This document shows, in pieces, positions 47,486 through 56,400 of a stretch of DNA of 64,000 bases (the first letter of the stretch is position 1; every line of letters starts with the position of its first letter). The position numbers and the translations under genes are program-made. Source of the stretch: Thiobaca trueperi (GTDB lineage: Bacteria > Pseudomonadota > Gammaproteobacteria > Chromatiales > Chromatiaceae); assembly GCF_004342175.1 (NCBI RefSeq), contig NZ_SMAO01000001.1:248001-312000 (forward strand), given 5' to 3'. The notes beneath the pieces are model-generated. The model saw nothing but the letters and a program-made list of their open reading frames with translations. It had not been told where the DNA came from and ran no database searches.

Positions 47486-48340
47486 TCAGTCGTACATCAA
47501 TTCGGACCAGCGACCGTCTTCGATCAGGTGTCGCTTGAGCTGCTGCCAGGTCTCCGGCGAGCCGGCCTGTTCGGCCATGACCCGGTCAAACACCTGCGCG
47601 ACCTTGCCCAGCCCGGACAGAAAGACATGGGTATCGGGTTCGTTGATGAGCTGCCAGGTCTCGATGGCATGGTCGGCAAGACCCTGCGCCAGTGCCTGTG
47701 AGGAGGTTGTCAGCGGGCGTGTGCCGAGCGCGCGGAAGGCCTTGAAGGTCTTGTCATCGTAATAGTTGGCAAGGTCGCTGATCTCGTCATTGGCGTACAT
47801 GAGATCAAGACCGCTGCGTCCGCCATAGTAGAGCCGCACCTGACCGCGCCAGCCGCCCTGATGTTCATAGATATGCTGGACGAAGGCGCGAAACGGCGCA
47901 ATGCCGGTGCCGGTGCCGATCATCAGCAGATTGGCGTCTTCGTTCTGAGGAATGCGGAACGGGCTCAAATAAGGTCCGCTGAGTGTGATGCGGTCGCCCG
48001 GTTGGGCGTCGCACAGATAATTCGAGGCAATGCCTGGATAACGCTCGCCGCTGACCTCGTCGAGATAGAAACAGCGCCGGACGAGGATGTCCAGGGTTAC
48101 GCCCGCGTTTGATCCCTGCGCATTGGCGATGGAATAACGACGCAGATGATAGGGATTGCCAAACGGATGCGGACCCGGCACCACGACGCCGATGCTCTGC
48201 CCCGCGACGAAGCGCAGACCCGGATCCAGGACGTCGAGGGTCAGATGACGCACCTCTTCCGCCGTGTCCGGGGTGATGCGCTGAGACAGCTTGAGCACGG
48301 CTTCGGTGGTTGGACCGATCTCGGGTGGAAGTTGATTCAT
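47486..48340 (-). CDS. Plant-type ferredoxin-NADP(+) reductase
   Basis: A 284-residue flavoenzyme. FAD site RRYSIANAQ near residue 68, GTGTGIAPFRAF near 148 for NADP, SGLGKVAQVFDRV near 243, and a C-terminal WSELMYD aromatic end. The layout without an N-terminal membrane anchor is that of FNR/FLDR. It lies downstream of the small Rnf-linked gene and can exchange electrons between NADPH and the ferredoxin reduced by NifJ or Rnf. Neighbouring repeats lie between it and that gene. Confidence 0.85.
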   Translation of the reverse strand: MNQLPPEIGPTTEAVLKLSQRITPDTAEEVRHLTLDVLDPGLRFVAGQSIGVVVPGPHPFGNPYHLRRYSIANAQGSNAGVTLDILVRRCFYLDEVSGERYPGIASNYLCDAQPGDRITLSGPYLSPFRIPQNEDANLLMIGTGTGIAPFRAFVQHIYEHQGGWRGQVRLYYGGRSGLDLMYANDEISDLANYYDDKTFKAFRALGTRPLTTSSQALAQGLADHAIETWQLINEPDTHVFLSGLGKVAQVFDRVMAEQAGSPETWQQLKRHLIEDGRWSELMYD

Positions 48341-48420
48341 CGTGCTGATTCCTCAATGCCGCAGCCAGCCGGCTGTGGGGCAATAAAACGAAAGACTGAT
48401 CGAATAGACGGGATTCGAAT

Positions 48421-48486
48421 GGACAGGATTAACAGGATTGCCCAGGATGGACAGGATGTTTCAAACCATTGTTTTTAATACTGTCC
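48421..48486. repeat. GGATTAACA-family repeat, copy f
   Basis: GGACAGGATTAACAGGATTG, core AACCATTGTTTTTAA, right end CTGTCC. It supplies the stop codon and the last 15 or so codons of the small gene at 48429-48656. Confidence 0.85.
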
Positions 48487-48656
48487 AATGACGGCTGCTC
48501 GCACCGGCCGCTGCCGCAGGAACAGCCGCCGTCTTCGCGCCGAAAGGGGCCAAGTTGCGGATTTGCCGTCGCAAAGCGCGCATACAGCCATTGCACCCAG
48601 ACCCAACCGGCCAGCACGGCGAAGACGATCAGCGGGGCCAGCAGGACTTTAACCAT
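48429..48656 (-). CDS. Small Cys-containing membrane protein linked to Rnf
   Basis: A 75-residue protein. One membrane segment (about residues 4-25) precedes a cytoplasmic or periplasmic CSCGSGRC motif (residues about 45-52), which could bind a metal or Fe-S cluster. It overlaps rnfA by 8 bp, so it is co-translated with the Rnf complex. The last 17 or so residues (after CEQPSLDS) are encoded by the repeat at 48421-48486, so the original C-terminus has been lost. It recalls the small Cys-rich maturation proteins of Na+-NQR (NqrM) but no homology is claimed. Confidence 0.65.
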   Translation of the reverse strand: MVKVLLAPLIVFAVLAGWVWVQWLYARFATANPQLGPFRREDGGCSCGSGRCEQPSLDSIKNNGLKHPVHPGQSC

Positions 48657-49239
48657 GCCCGCTCCCCAGCCCGGCGAAGCCCATGAAGGCCAGCGACAGC
48701 AGACCCGCCAGCATCAGACTCAGGGCCGCGCCCTGACTCACGCTCGGTACCCGCGCCAGGGCGAGCTTTTCGCGCAGCCCGGCCATCAGCATCAGGGCCA
48801 GCATGAAACCGGCCCCGGCGCCGGTGGCATAGACCAGACTCTGCACGAAATCGTATTCCTTCGCGGTCTGGAACAGCGCCAGACCCAGGATGGCACAGTT
48901 GGTGGTGATGAGCGGCAGAAAGATCCCCAGCGAGCGAAAGAGCGTCGGGCTGGTCTTCTTCACGAACATCTCGACCAGTTGCACCGTCGAGGCAATCACG
49001 GCGATGTAGCAGATCAGACGCAGAAAGAGCAGATCCAGCTCGGTCAGCAGCCAGTTGATGCCGAAGGCGGCGACCGAGGTCACCAGCATCACGAACAGGG
49101 TCGCCAGCCCCATGTTCCAGGCCGTCTCCTTCTTGGCCGAGACGCCAAGAAAGGGACAGATGCCGAGAAAGAGCGCCAGCACGAAATTATTGACCAGCGC
49201 GGCGTTGAGAAAGATCAGCGACAGGGGTTCAGCGTGCAT
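48649..49239 (-). CDS. rnfA: Rnf complex subunit RnfA
   Basis: A 196-residue membrane subunit with six segments. ALVNNFVLALFLGICPFLGV near the N-terminus and PLITTNCAILGLALF carry the conserved cysteines that hold the intramembrane Fe-S cluster shared with RnfE. The ATG at 49239 (MHAEPL) overlaps the rnfE 3' end by 11 bp. Confidence 0.95.
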   Translation of the reverse strand: MHAEPLSLIFLNAALVNNFVLALFLGICPFLGVSAKKETAWNMGLATLFVMLVTSVAAFGINWLLTELDLLFLRLICYIAVIASTVQLVEMFVKKTSPTLFRSLGIFLPLITTNCAILGLALFQTAKEYDFVQSLVYATGAGAGFMLALMLMAGLREKLALARVPSVSQGAALSLMLAGLLSLAFMGFAGLGSGHG

Positions 49240-49924
49240 GGACGGTCGCTCCGCTCGGCGCCGGATGTTGCTTGCGCAGACGCAGCCAGTTGAAGAAGAG
49301 CAGCCAGGTTCCAAGCACGAAGAAGCCGCCGGGCGGCAGCATCATGATGACCCAACCCTGAAAATTGTCCGAAAAGAGCTGGACGCCCAGGATACTCCCG
49401 CTACCGAGCAACTCGCGCACCGTGCCCAGACTCAGGAGGGCCAGGGTGAACCCGACGCCCGTGCCCAGACTATTGACGATGGTCGGCAGCAACCGTTGCT
49501 TGGAGGCGTAGGCCTCTGCACGACCCAGGATGATGCAGTTGACGACGATGAGCTGGATAAAGGCGCCGAGCGCGGCATAGAGTTCCAGACTGATCGCCTG
49601 AATCAGATAATCGACCAGGGTCACGAAGGTGGCGATGATGACGATATAGCTGGCGATGCGCACCTGCTTGGGAATCCAGTTGCGCAACGAAGACACCAGC
49701 GCGCCCGAGAAAATCAGCACGAAGGTCGTAGACAACCCCATGCCCAGTGCATTCAGGGTGGAATTGGTGACGGCCAGCGTCGGACACATGCCAAGCAGCA
49801 TGACGAACACTGGATTTTCTTTCCAGAGACCGCGAATGAAGGTATCCGCTGTCAGCGACTCTTCCCGCTCGAACAGGAACGCGGACGCCTCTTTTCCCGC
49901 ACCCTGATTGGCTGTTTCGGCCAT
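49229..49924 (-). CDS. rnfE: Rnf complex subunit RnfE
   Basis: A 231-residue membrane subunit, paralogue of RnfA. KENPVFVMLLGMCPTLAVTN and LIVVNCIILGRAEAYASKQ are diagnostic, each with the Cys that binds the Fe-S cluster between RnfA and RnfE. It is 17 bp downstream of rnfG and overlaps rnfA. Confidence 0.95.
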   Translation of the reverse strand: MAETANQGAGKEASAFLFEREESLTADTFIRGLWKENPVFVMLLGMCPTLAVTNSTLNALGMGLSTTFVLIFSGALVSSLRNWIPKQVRIASYIVIIATFVTLVDYLIQAISLELYAALGAFIQLIVVNCIILGRAEAYASKQRLLPTIVNSLGTGVGFTLALLSLGTVRELLGSGSILGVQLFSDNFQGWVIMMLPPGGFFVLGTWLLFFNWLRLRKQHPAPSGATVHAR

Positions 49925-49941
49925 GTCTGATCTCTCCCCGG

Positions 49942-50631
49942 TCAGTTCGGTTGCGACAGCGTCGCCAGCTCGCGCTGGATGGCTGGAATGGCGCGCTGCG
50001 CGGCCTGATTCGCCGCCCTGCCCATCGCCCGCGAGGAGACGGTTGCGCCCGTGATGGCATCGATCTGCCAGGGATCGGTCTTGGTGCCATGTTTGACGGT
50101 GACGATGGCGTTGGCGAGCGCGGTGCCCTCGGCGTTCAGGCTGGCATCCAGCGCCTTGAAATTCTCAAGAAAGGCGGGATCGGTATCCAGCTTGTCGCCA
50201 AACCCGGGCGTCTCGTTGGATTTCAGCACCTTGCTGCCAGTGATGCACCGGCAGCCCGGATCGTAGGCAAACATCACCCGCACCGGCCCTGCATAACCTG
50301 CCCCCGTGCCGGTGATCGCCAGCCCGACCAGCCGGCCAGCCGCATCATAGGCCGCATAAACCGGATCGCCGACGACGCCTGCCGACGCCGGCTCCAGATG
50401 CCTTTCGGCGGTCACGACGAAATCGCGCTTGGTGGCCGCGCCCGGCAGCACCTGAAAGACCAGCCGCTCGGTCAGGATGCGCTGTTTGTCGGCGATCAGG
50501 GGCAAGGTCGTCTGATAGGCGACGACCACCAGCAGGCCCGAGATCACGGCGATCACGACCAGCGTGCGCAGCATGAGCCAGGCCGGCGTGGCGGCGGGTG
50601 GCGGTTGAGTCTGTACGTCGGCATTCATCAT
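49942..50631 (-). CDS. rnfG: Rnf complex subunit RnfG
   Basis: A 229-residue subunit with one N-terminal membrane segment (about 19-41) and a periplasmic FMN domain. The covalent flavin site is the threonine T197 in DAITGATVSS (family motif S/T-GAT). The ETPGFGDKLD segment matches the RnfG/NqrC family. It follows rnfD across a repeat-filled gap of about 160 bp. Confidence 0.93.
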   Translation of the reverse strand: MMNADVQTQPPPAATPAWLMLRTLVVIAVISGLLVVVAYQTTLPLIADKQRILTERLVFQVLPGAATKRDFVVTAERHLEPASAGVVGDPVYAAYDAAGRLVGLAITGTGAGYAGPVRVMFAYDPGCRCITGSKVLKSNETPGFGDKLDTDPAFLENFKALDASLNAEGTALANAIVTVKHGTKTDPWQIDAITGATVSSRAMGRAANQAAQRAIPAIQRELATLSQPN

Positions 50632-50651
50632 TTGTCTGCTTGCGGGGAATC

Positions 50652-50780
50652 GACAGGATTAACAGGATTTTTCAGGATTGACAGGATTTGTAGAGGGTGA
50701 CATTCCTGTTTCTGACTCATCCTGACAATCCTGTTAATCCTGTTAATCCTGTTAATCCTGTTAATCCTGTTAATCCTGTC
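50652..50780. repeat. GGATTAACA-family repeat, copy g with 9-bp tandem array
   Basis: Left arm ACAGGATTAACAGGATT, and on the right six consecutive AATCCTGTT-type units (50725-50780). It fills the gap between rnfD and rnfG, within the Rnf operon. The whole region can fold into a long hairpin. Confidence 0.87.
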
Positions 50781-50791
50781 TAATTGGAACG

Positions 50792-51820
50792 TCACTTCGA
50801 GCCATAGACGCGCGGCTGGGTCCAGCTTGAAATCAGCGGGCCGACGGCGTTGCCGAGCAGGATGGCGTACATCACGCCCTCCGGCAGTCCGCCAAACAGA
50901 CGGATGACGACCGTCAGCACGCCGATGAAGAGTCCATAGAGGATCGCCCCCTTCGCCGTCACCGGCGAGGCGACCATGTCGCTGGCCATGAACCAGGCGG
51001 CGAGCATGAGCCCGCCCGAGCAGAGCACGAATCCGGGGCTCGGATAGAGGTGCGGATCGAGCAGCCAGAACGGCAGCGCGGTCAGGGCCGCGCCAGCCAG
51101 CACGCTGACCGGGATGCGCCAGTCGAGCATCCGCCGCCAGGCCAGCCACAACCCGCAGAGCAGGATCAGCAACGCCGAGGTCTCGCCGGCGGAACCCGCA
51201 ATCAGGCCGGTGAAGGCATCGGTCAGCGGCGCTTCGAGATGCTGGAATTTCTGCATCGCCAGCGGGGTCGCCCCGGTCCAGCCGTCCAGGTTCAGCCCGG
51301 CGACCCAGTCCGCGACCGGGACCGGCTGCATGAAGGGCAGCGTCAGCGTCGAGGGGATCAGCTCGACGAAACGCCCCGGCGCGAAGGCCGGGGTCCAGGT
51401 GGTGATGGCGACCGGAAAGGCCGCCTGCACGAAGGCGCGCCCCACCAGCGCCGGATTCATGACGTTGTAACCCAGTCCGCCGAAGAGCGCCTTGCCCAGC
51501 GCGATCGCGACGAAGGCCGCAACCGCCGCCATCCACAGCGGAAAGCCCGGCGGCAGGGTCAGGCCCAGCAGCAGCCCGGTGATGACCGCCGACCAGTCGC
51601 CAATGGTATTGCCCTGACCGCTCTGACGGGCAAAGAACCATTCGGTCAGGACCGCCACGCCCGTTGTGGTGACAAGCAGCAGCAGCGCGCTCAGACCGAA
51701 CTGCCAGACCGCAAAGGCGCTGATCGGCATGAGCGCCAGCACCACGGAACGCATGATCCGGTCAACCGTCATCTTCCGCTTGAGATGCGGCGATGAGCGG
51801 ATTTCGATGTCTTTAACCAT
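50792..51820 (-). CDS. rnfD: Rnf complex subunit RnfD
   Basis: A 342-residue membrane subunit with about eight segments. The covalent FMN threonine is T185 in LDGWTGATPL. SSPHLKRKMTVDRIM at residues 9-23 and NVMNPALVGRAFVQAAFP near 119 are family signatures. It is 3 bp downstream of rnfC. Confidence 0.94.
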   Translation of the reverse strand: MVKDIEIRSSPHLKRKMTVDRIMRSVVLALMPISAFAVWQFGLSALLLLVTTTGVAVLTEWFFARQSGQGNTIGDWSAVITGLLLGLTLPPGFPLWMAAVAAFVAIALGKALFGGLGYNVMNPALVGRAFVQAAFPVAITTWTPAFAPGRFVELIPSTLTLPFMQPVPVADWVAGLNLDGWTGATPLAMQKFQHLEAPLTDAFTGLIAGSAGETSALLILLCGLWLAWRRMLDWRIPVSVLAGAALTALPFWLLDPHLYPSPGFVLCSGGLMLAAWFMASDMVASPVTAKGAILYGLFIGVLTVVIRLFGGLPEGVMYAILLGNAVGPLISSWTQPRVYGSK

Positions 51821-51823
51821 GCC

Positions 51824-53176
51824 TTATCCTTTTCTGTCGCGATTGATCGACTTGGCGATGCGGAAATACTGGGTCAGCGGAATATTGGACGGGCAGACAT
51901 AGGCACAGCAGCCGCACTCGAAGCAGTGATCGAGATGATGCTGCCCGGCCATGGTCGCGTAATCGCGTACCAGCGCCAACTCACCCAACAACGAAGGATT
52001 CAGCGACATCGGGCAGGCGTTCAGGCACTCGCCGCATTTGATGCAGGGATAGACCCGGAGGTCTTTCTGGCTGCTCTCCTCGCGTTCCATGACCAGAACG
52101 CCGGACACCGGCTTGGTCACCGGCACATCCAGCGAGGCGACCGACATGCCCATCATGGGTCCGCCCAGGATCACCTGCCCGATGGCGCCATGCAGACCGA
52201 CCTGTTTGAGCAGGAAACGCAGCGGGGTGCCGATGGGCACCATAAAATTGCCGGGGCGCTCGACCAGCGGCCCGCTGACCGTCACCACCCGCTCGATCAG
52301 TCCCCGGCCTTTGGGCAGCAGATCGCCCATCTGCGCCAGGGTGCCGACGTTATAGACCGCCACGCCCACATCCGCCGTCAGACCGCCGGGCGGAATCTCC
52401 AGCCCCAGCAGGCTCTTGATGAGCATCTTCTCGGCGCCCTGGGGATATTTGGTCTTGACCGCCTCGACGGTGATCGGCAGATGGGCCGGAAGACGCGCCC
52501 GCAGATGCGCCAGCGCATCGGGCTTGTTGTCCTCGATGCCGATGATGGCGCGCTCGGCGCGGGTCGCCCGCAGCGCGATCCGGATACCGCGCATCAGGGC
52601 ATCCGTGTGCTCCAGCATGATGCGATGATCGCAGGTGAGATAAGGCTCGCACTCGCAACCGTTGACCACCAGGGTCTCGATGATGCGCCGCCCCGGCGGT
52701 TTCATCTTGACATGACTGGGAAAGGCGCCGCCGCCAAGCCCGACCAGACCGGCATCCTGGACAGCATGAATCAAGTTCTTCGCATTCATCCGCTCCGGTT
52801 CGCAGTCCAGACCGTAGAGCACCTGCTGACTTGCGGCGTGATAGACCTTGAGAAAAATCGCCGGGGTCTTGGGGCCTTCAGCGGTCGGCGCCAGACCGAT
52901 GGCGCGGATCACGCCCGTGGCCGGCGCATGCATGGGCACCGACACGAAGCCATCGGCCTGAGCGATGGGTTCGCCGCGCACCACTTCCTGGCCGACCTTG
53001 ACCACGGGAATCGCCGGACGCCCCTTGTGCTGCGATAGCGGGATGATCAGCTCGGGCGCAAACGGCAGCCGCCGGATCGGCTGACCGGCCGTCAGTTCCT
53101 TATGCTCGACCGGGTGGATGCCGTGGCCAAAGGTTTTCGGGCGCTGAAAGAGGTTGAGCACGTCAGCCATGCTCAC
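51824..53176 (-). CDS. rnfC: Rnf complex subunit RnfC
   Basis: A 450-residue soluble subunit, the probable NADH dehydrogenase of Rnf. GLGGGAFPSHVKM near residue 147 is the nucleotide/FMN site; two 4Fe-4S motifs lie near the C-terminus (CIKCGECLNACP and CFECGCCAYVCP). The length matches the short clostridial-type RnfC; E. coli RsxC is about 740 residues with an Ala-rich tail. It overlaps the small upstream gene by 14 bp. Confidence 0.95.
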   Translation of the reverse strand: MSMADVLNLFQRPKTFGHGIHPVEHKELTAGQPIRRLPFAPELIIPLSQHKGRPAIPVVKVGQEVVRGEPIAQADGFVSVPMHAPATGVIRAIGLAPTAEGPKTPAIFLKVYHAASQQVLYGLDCEPERMNAKNLIHAVQDAGLVGLGGGAFPSHVKMKPPGRRIIETLVVNGCECEPYLTCDHRIMLEHTDALMRGIRIALRATRAERAIIGIEDNKPDALAHLRARLPAHLPITVEAVKTKYPQGAEKMLIKSLLGLEIPPGGLTADVGVAVYNVGTLAQMGDLLPKGRGLIERVVTVSGPLVERPGNFMVPIGTPLRFLLKQVGLHGAIGQVILGGPMMGMSVASLDVPVTKPVSGVLVMEREESSQKDLRVYPCIKCGECLNACPMSLNPSLLGELALVRDYATMAGQHHLDHCFECGCCAYVCPSNIPLTQYFRIAKSINRDRKG

Positions 53177-53372
53177 GCTGATGGGCTTTGATCATGCGCC
53201 CCAACGAGCGCAGGGCATCATTCACTTCCCGGGCGCTGCGAAAGATCTCGGCAACATCGTCATCCAGCTTCACCAGATTCGTCCCTTCTCGATAGCTGGC
53301 CGCATATTTGCCGCGCATGCCACCCGAAAAATCATATTCATCCAGCATGTCGGGATCGCTCTGCTCAGTCAT
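53163..53372 (-). CDS. Small conserved hypothetical protein between nifJ and rnfC
   Basis: A 69-residue acidic protein starting MTEQSDPDMLDEYDFSGGMR. The motif YDFSGGMRGKYA followed by AEIFRSAREVNDALRSLGRM is common in short proteins often found as uncharacterised antitoxin-like genes, but no toxin is next to it. It overlaps rnfC by 14 bp, so it is co-translated. A second ATG at 53387 gives MGRGG first; 53372 is preferred. Function unknown. Confidence 0.6.
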   Translation of the reverse strand: MTEQSDPDMLDEYDFSGGMRGKYAASYREGTNLVKLDDDVAEIFRSAREVNDALRSLGRMIKAHQREHG

Positions 53373-53387
53373 TCCCCCTCTCCCCAA

Positions 53388-53412
53388 CCCCTCTCCCGCG
53401 AGGGGAGAGGGG
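53388..53412. terminator. Hairpin between nifJ and the small gene
   Basis: CCCCTCTCCC (53388-53397) pairs with GGGAGAGGGG (53403-53412) around GCGAG. It could attenuate transcription from nifJ into the rnf genes, but it lacks a T-run on the minus strand. Confidence 0.45.
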
Positions 53413-53461
53413 CTAATACCCCAAAAAAATCAACCTCATCCGGATTGCAGCGCAATCCGGA

Positions 53462-56400
53462 TTACTGGTACTTCGCGGCGCGTTTGAGCAGCTTGTCCAC
53501 ATCCGCCTCAGCCGGATTCCAGGGCGTCCCCGGATGGATGCACTCGGCGCTGCATTTTTCAGCGGCCTTGACGATGTCCTTGAAGGATCCCGCTTTGGGA
53601 TTGGCGATCTCGATCTTTTTGTCGCCGTTGTACCTGAAAATGCTGGGGTTGATGTTGATGCATTCGTCGCAGGCGGTGCATTCGGGGGTCTCGACCCAGA
53701 CCGCCTCCCAGTCGGCTGATGACCCGTTGCCGGAGCCGTTGGCACCAGCCGCCACGCCGTTGCCGCCGTGTCCGTTGCCGCCTGCCAGGGCCGCAAGATC
53801 GCCGCCGGCCATCGCCAGCAGACTGGCGGTAAGCTTCTGCGCCATCTCGGCCTTGGCCTCGTTGCGTACCTGTTCGACATCGACCCGGTTCAGTCCGCCG
53901 CAGAGTCCGCGCAACTGGGTCCAGAAGCCGCGCCGCTCCTCGCAGCTCAGCACCAGCTCCTGGGCGACCAGCACGCGCATCAGACGGTTTTTGGCATCCA
54001 CGCCCCAGATATAGGGATAACGCCCGTCGCGCCCGTCCTCGTCCAGATCCAGGAATTCGGCCAGCGGGATCATGGCGTCGTTCCAGGTCTCGGGTGGCGC
54101 CTTGCGGAAATGTTTGCGGAAACGACCCTCGGTCATGGCGAAATCGGCGAAGGTGAAGGGCACCTCCATCGCCGCCGGCTCACCCTTGTCGTTGGTGTAC
54201 TTCAGGGTCCAGGAAATCCAGTCGCGATCCGGTTCCGGATTGCCCGCGATGGAACAGCATTCCTCGAAGCTCGCGCCCAGATCCGGGTTATAGGTGAAGA
54301 GCGGATAGGCGCGCGACTCCACCGCCATGCGGGCATGCCTGTTCGACATGTCGTCGCCGATGCCATGCTCGGGCTGGCAGGAGGTGTAGATATTGAACAG
54401 CGCCGGACGCCGCGAGTTGATGCCGTCGATATAGCCCTCCAGCAGATGCGTCAGGTGCGACGCCGAGCTGCTGAGGACAAAGCTGGTCCGGTGCGCCATG
54501 CCGATCAGACCCATTTCCTTGCGGATCTCGGTCTTGCCTTTCCACTGCTTGCCATAGGGCGCCATGTCCGCGACCTGACCGATGAAGCCCGAGGTGCAGG
54601 ACTGACCGCCGGTGTTGGAATACGCCTGGGTGTCGAGCACCAGGATCTTGACCGGATGCCCGGTCATGAGCGCACGCGAGAGGTTCTGGAAGCCGATGTC
54701 GTACATGGCCCCGTCGCCGCCGACCGCGACCACCGGGGGACAGAGATGCCATTCCTCGTCGCTGAAGTCCTTCCAGCCGAAATAGGTCAGACTGGATTGC
54801 GGGTCGCTCGGCTTGAAGCGGCCTTCCAGCTCCAGACGCGCCTGACGGATCGCCTTGAAGCCCTCGCCCATCCGGCGCATGTGGCCCTCGAAGAGACCCA
54901 GCGCCATGGAGGGCGCATCCTGGAAGAGGTTGTTCGACCAGGGGAAGGGATAGGGGTTGTAGGGGAAGGTCGCGCCCCACACCGACGAGCAGCCGGTGGC
55001 GTTGACGAAGCCCAGGCTGGCGCGCGGCTGCGGGCTGACATACTGCGCCCTGAGATGACGCAGCTTGTCGAGCAGCCCGGTGACCCAGCGCAGCCAGTCA
55101 GGATCGACCGGCTGTGCATGGCGGCCCTCCAGTTCCGCCGACAGGCTGGACAGGGTCAGATCGCCGTCCTGATGGGTCTGCACGGCCTTGGCGATGGCGG
55201 CGCTGTCGCTCAGATCCATGCTGGCGGCCAGCTTGAGCCGGACATGGGTCTCCAGCCGGTTGATGAGATCCTCGATCTCGGCCACATGGCGCCTGACGCG
55301 CGGCTGCATGAGCGCGGTGACGGTGGCGGTGAAGAGATGGATCGCCGTCTTCTCGCCGCAGCCCATGCAGGAACCGTCGCCCGACACCATCGACTGATAG
55401 CTGGTCTTGTCGAGCAGCAGGGTTTCGAGCGCGCCGACCTTGTCGTCCAGGTTCTCGATGCGGATGAAATCGGGATCGGTCGTCGGCAGGTCGAGCCACA
55501 TGCCCCAGCGCGACTGCATCTGGCGGATGCTGGCATCGGTCTGGGGTTCGTCGATCAGTGCACCGTCGCCGCAGACCTCGATGCACTCCATGCAGCCTTT
55601 GCAGGTGTAGGGATTCACGGTAATGCTGAAGAGCCCGCCGCTGCCCTTCTGCTTCTTCTCGCGATTGGTCCAGTAGGGCTTGGTGATGGCGAACTGATAA
55701 TCGCCGAGCGCCTGCATCAGAAGCCCGAATTCCTGTTCCATCACGGTTTTCTGTTCCGGTTCGCCAGCGAAGGCGGCGAGCGTCTCCAGCACCGCCTGAT
55801 CCATGAGCAGACGCAGATCGGCGGACTCGCCCGCCCCCTCGACCAGTTCGCGCAGACGTTTCTCGACATTGCGTGTCTCGCGGCGCAGATGCTGGGTCGG
55901 CATGCCGCGCTCGACCCGTGCGATGGCGGTGGCGAAGACATCGGAGATTTTATTGACCAGACCCGGGATGGCGCTGTCCGGACAGACCGAGAAACAGTTG
56001 CCACAGGCGGTGCAGTTCTCGGGAACGAATTTCGGATAGGAAAAACGGATCTGGGTCATGTCGCGATAGACGCCGGTGGAGGCCGGCATCAGCGACAGGG
56101 CCATCTGCGGATCAGCCAGATTGTCACTGCCGCGACCCGTGGCGTAGAAGGCGCCGGTCTGTTCCCAGAAACGATGGACATCGGTGACGCCGCCGTCGCC
56201 CTCAGGCAGTGCCTTGAGCATGACCGGCAGACCGACCTCCTGACGCGGCATAAGCTGCCCGCCAATGATCGGCTTCTCGGTGATCTCGACGATCTCATCG
56301 AAACCGCGCCGCACGATGCGCAGATTGTCCTGCACCACGCGCTCGCCCTTGCCGCCGAACTTGGCGCGGATCTGCTCTTCCATCGCGGCAAAGAGACCGG

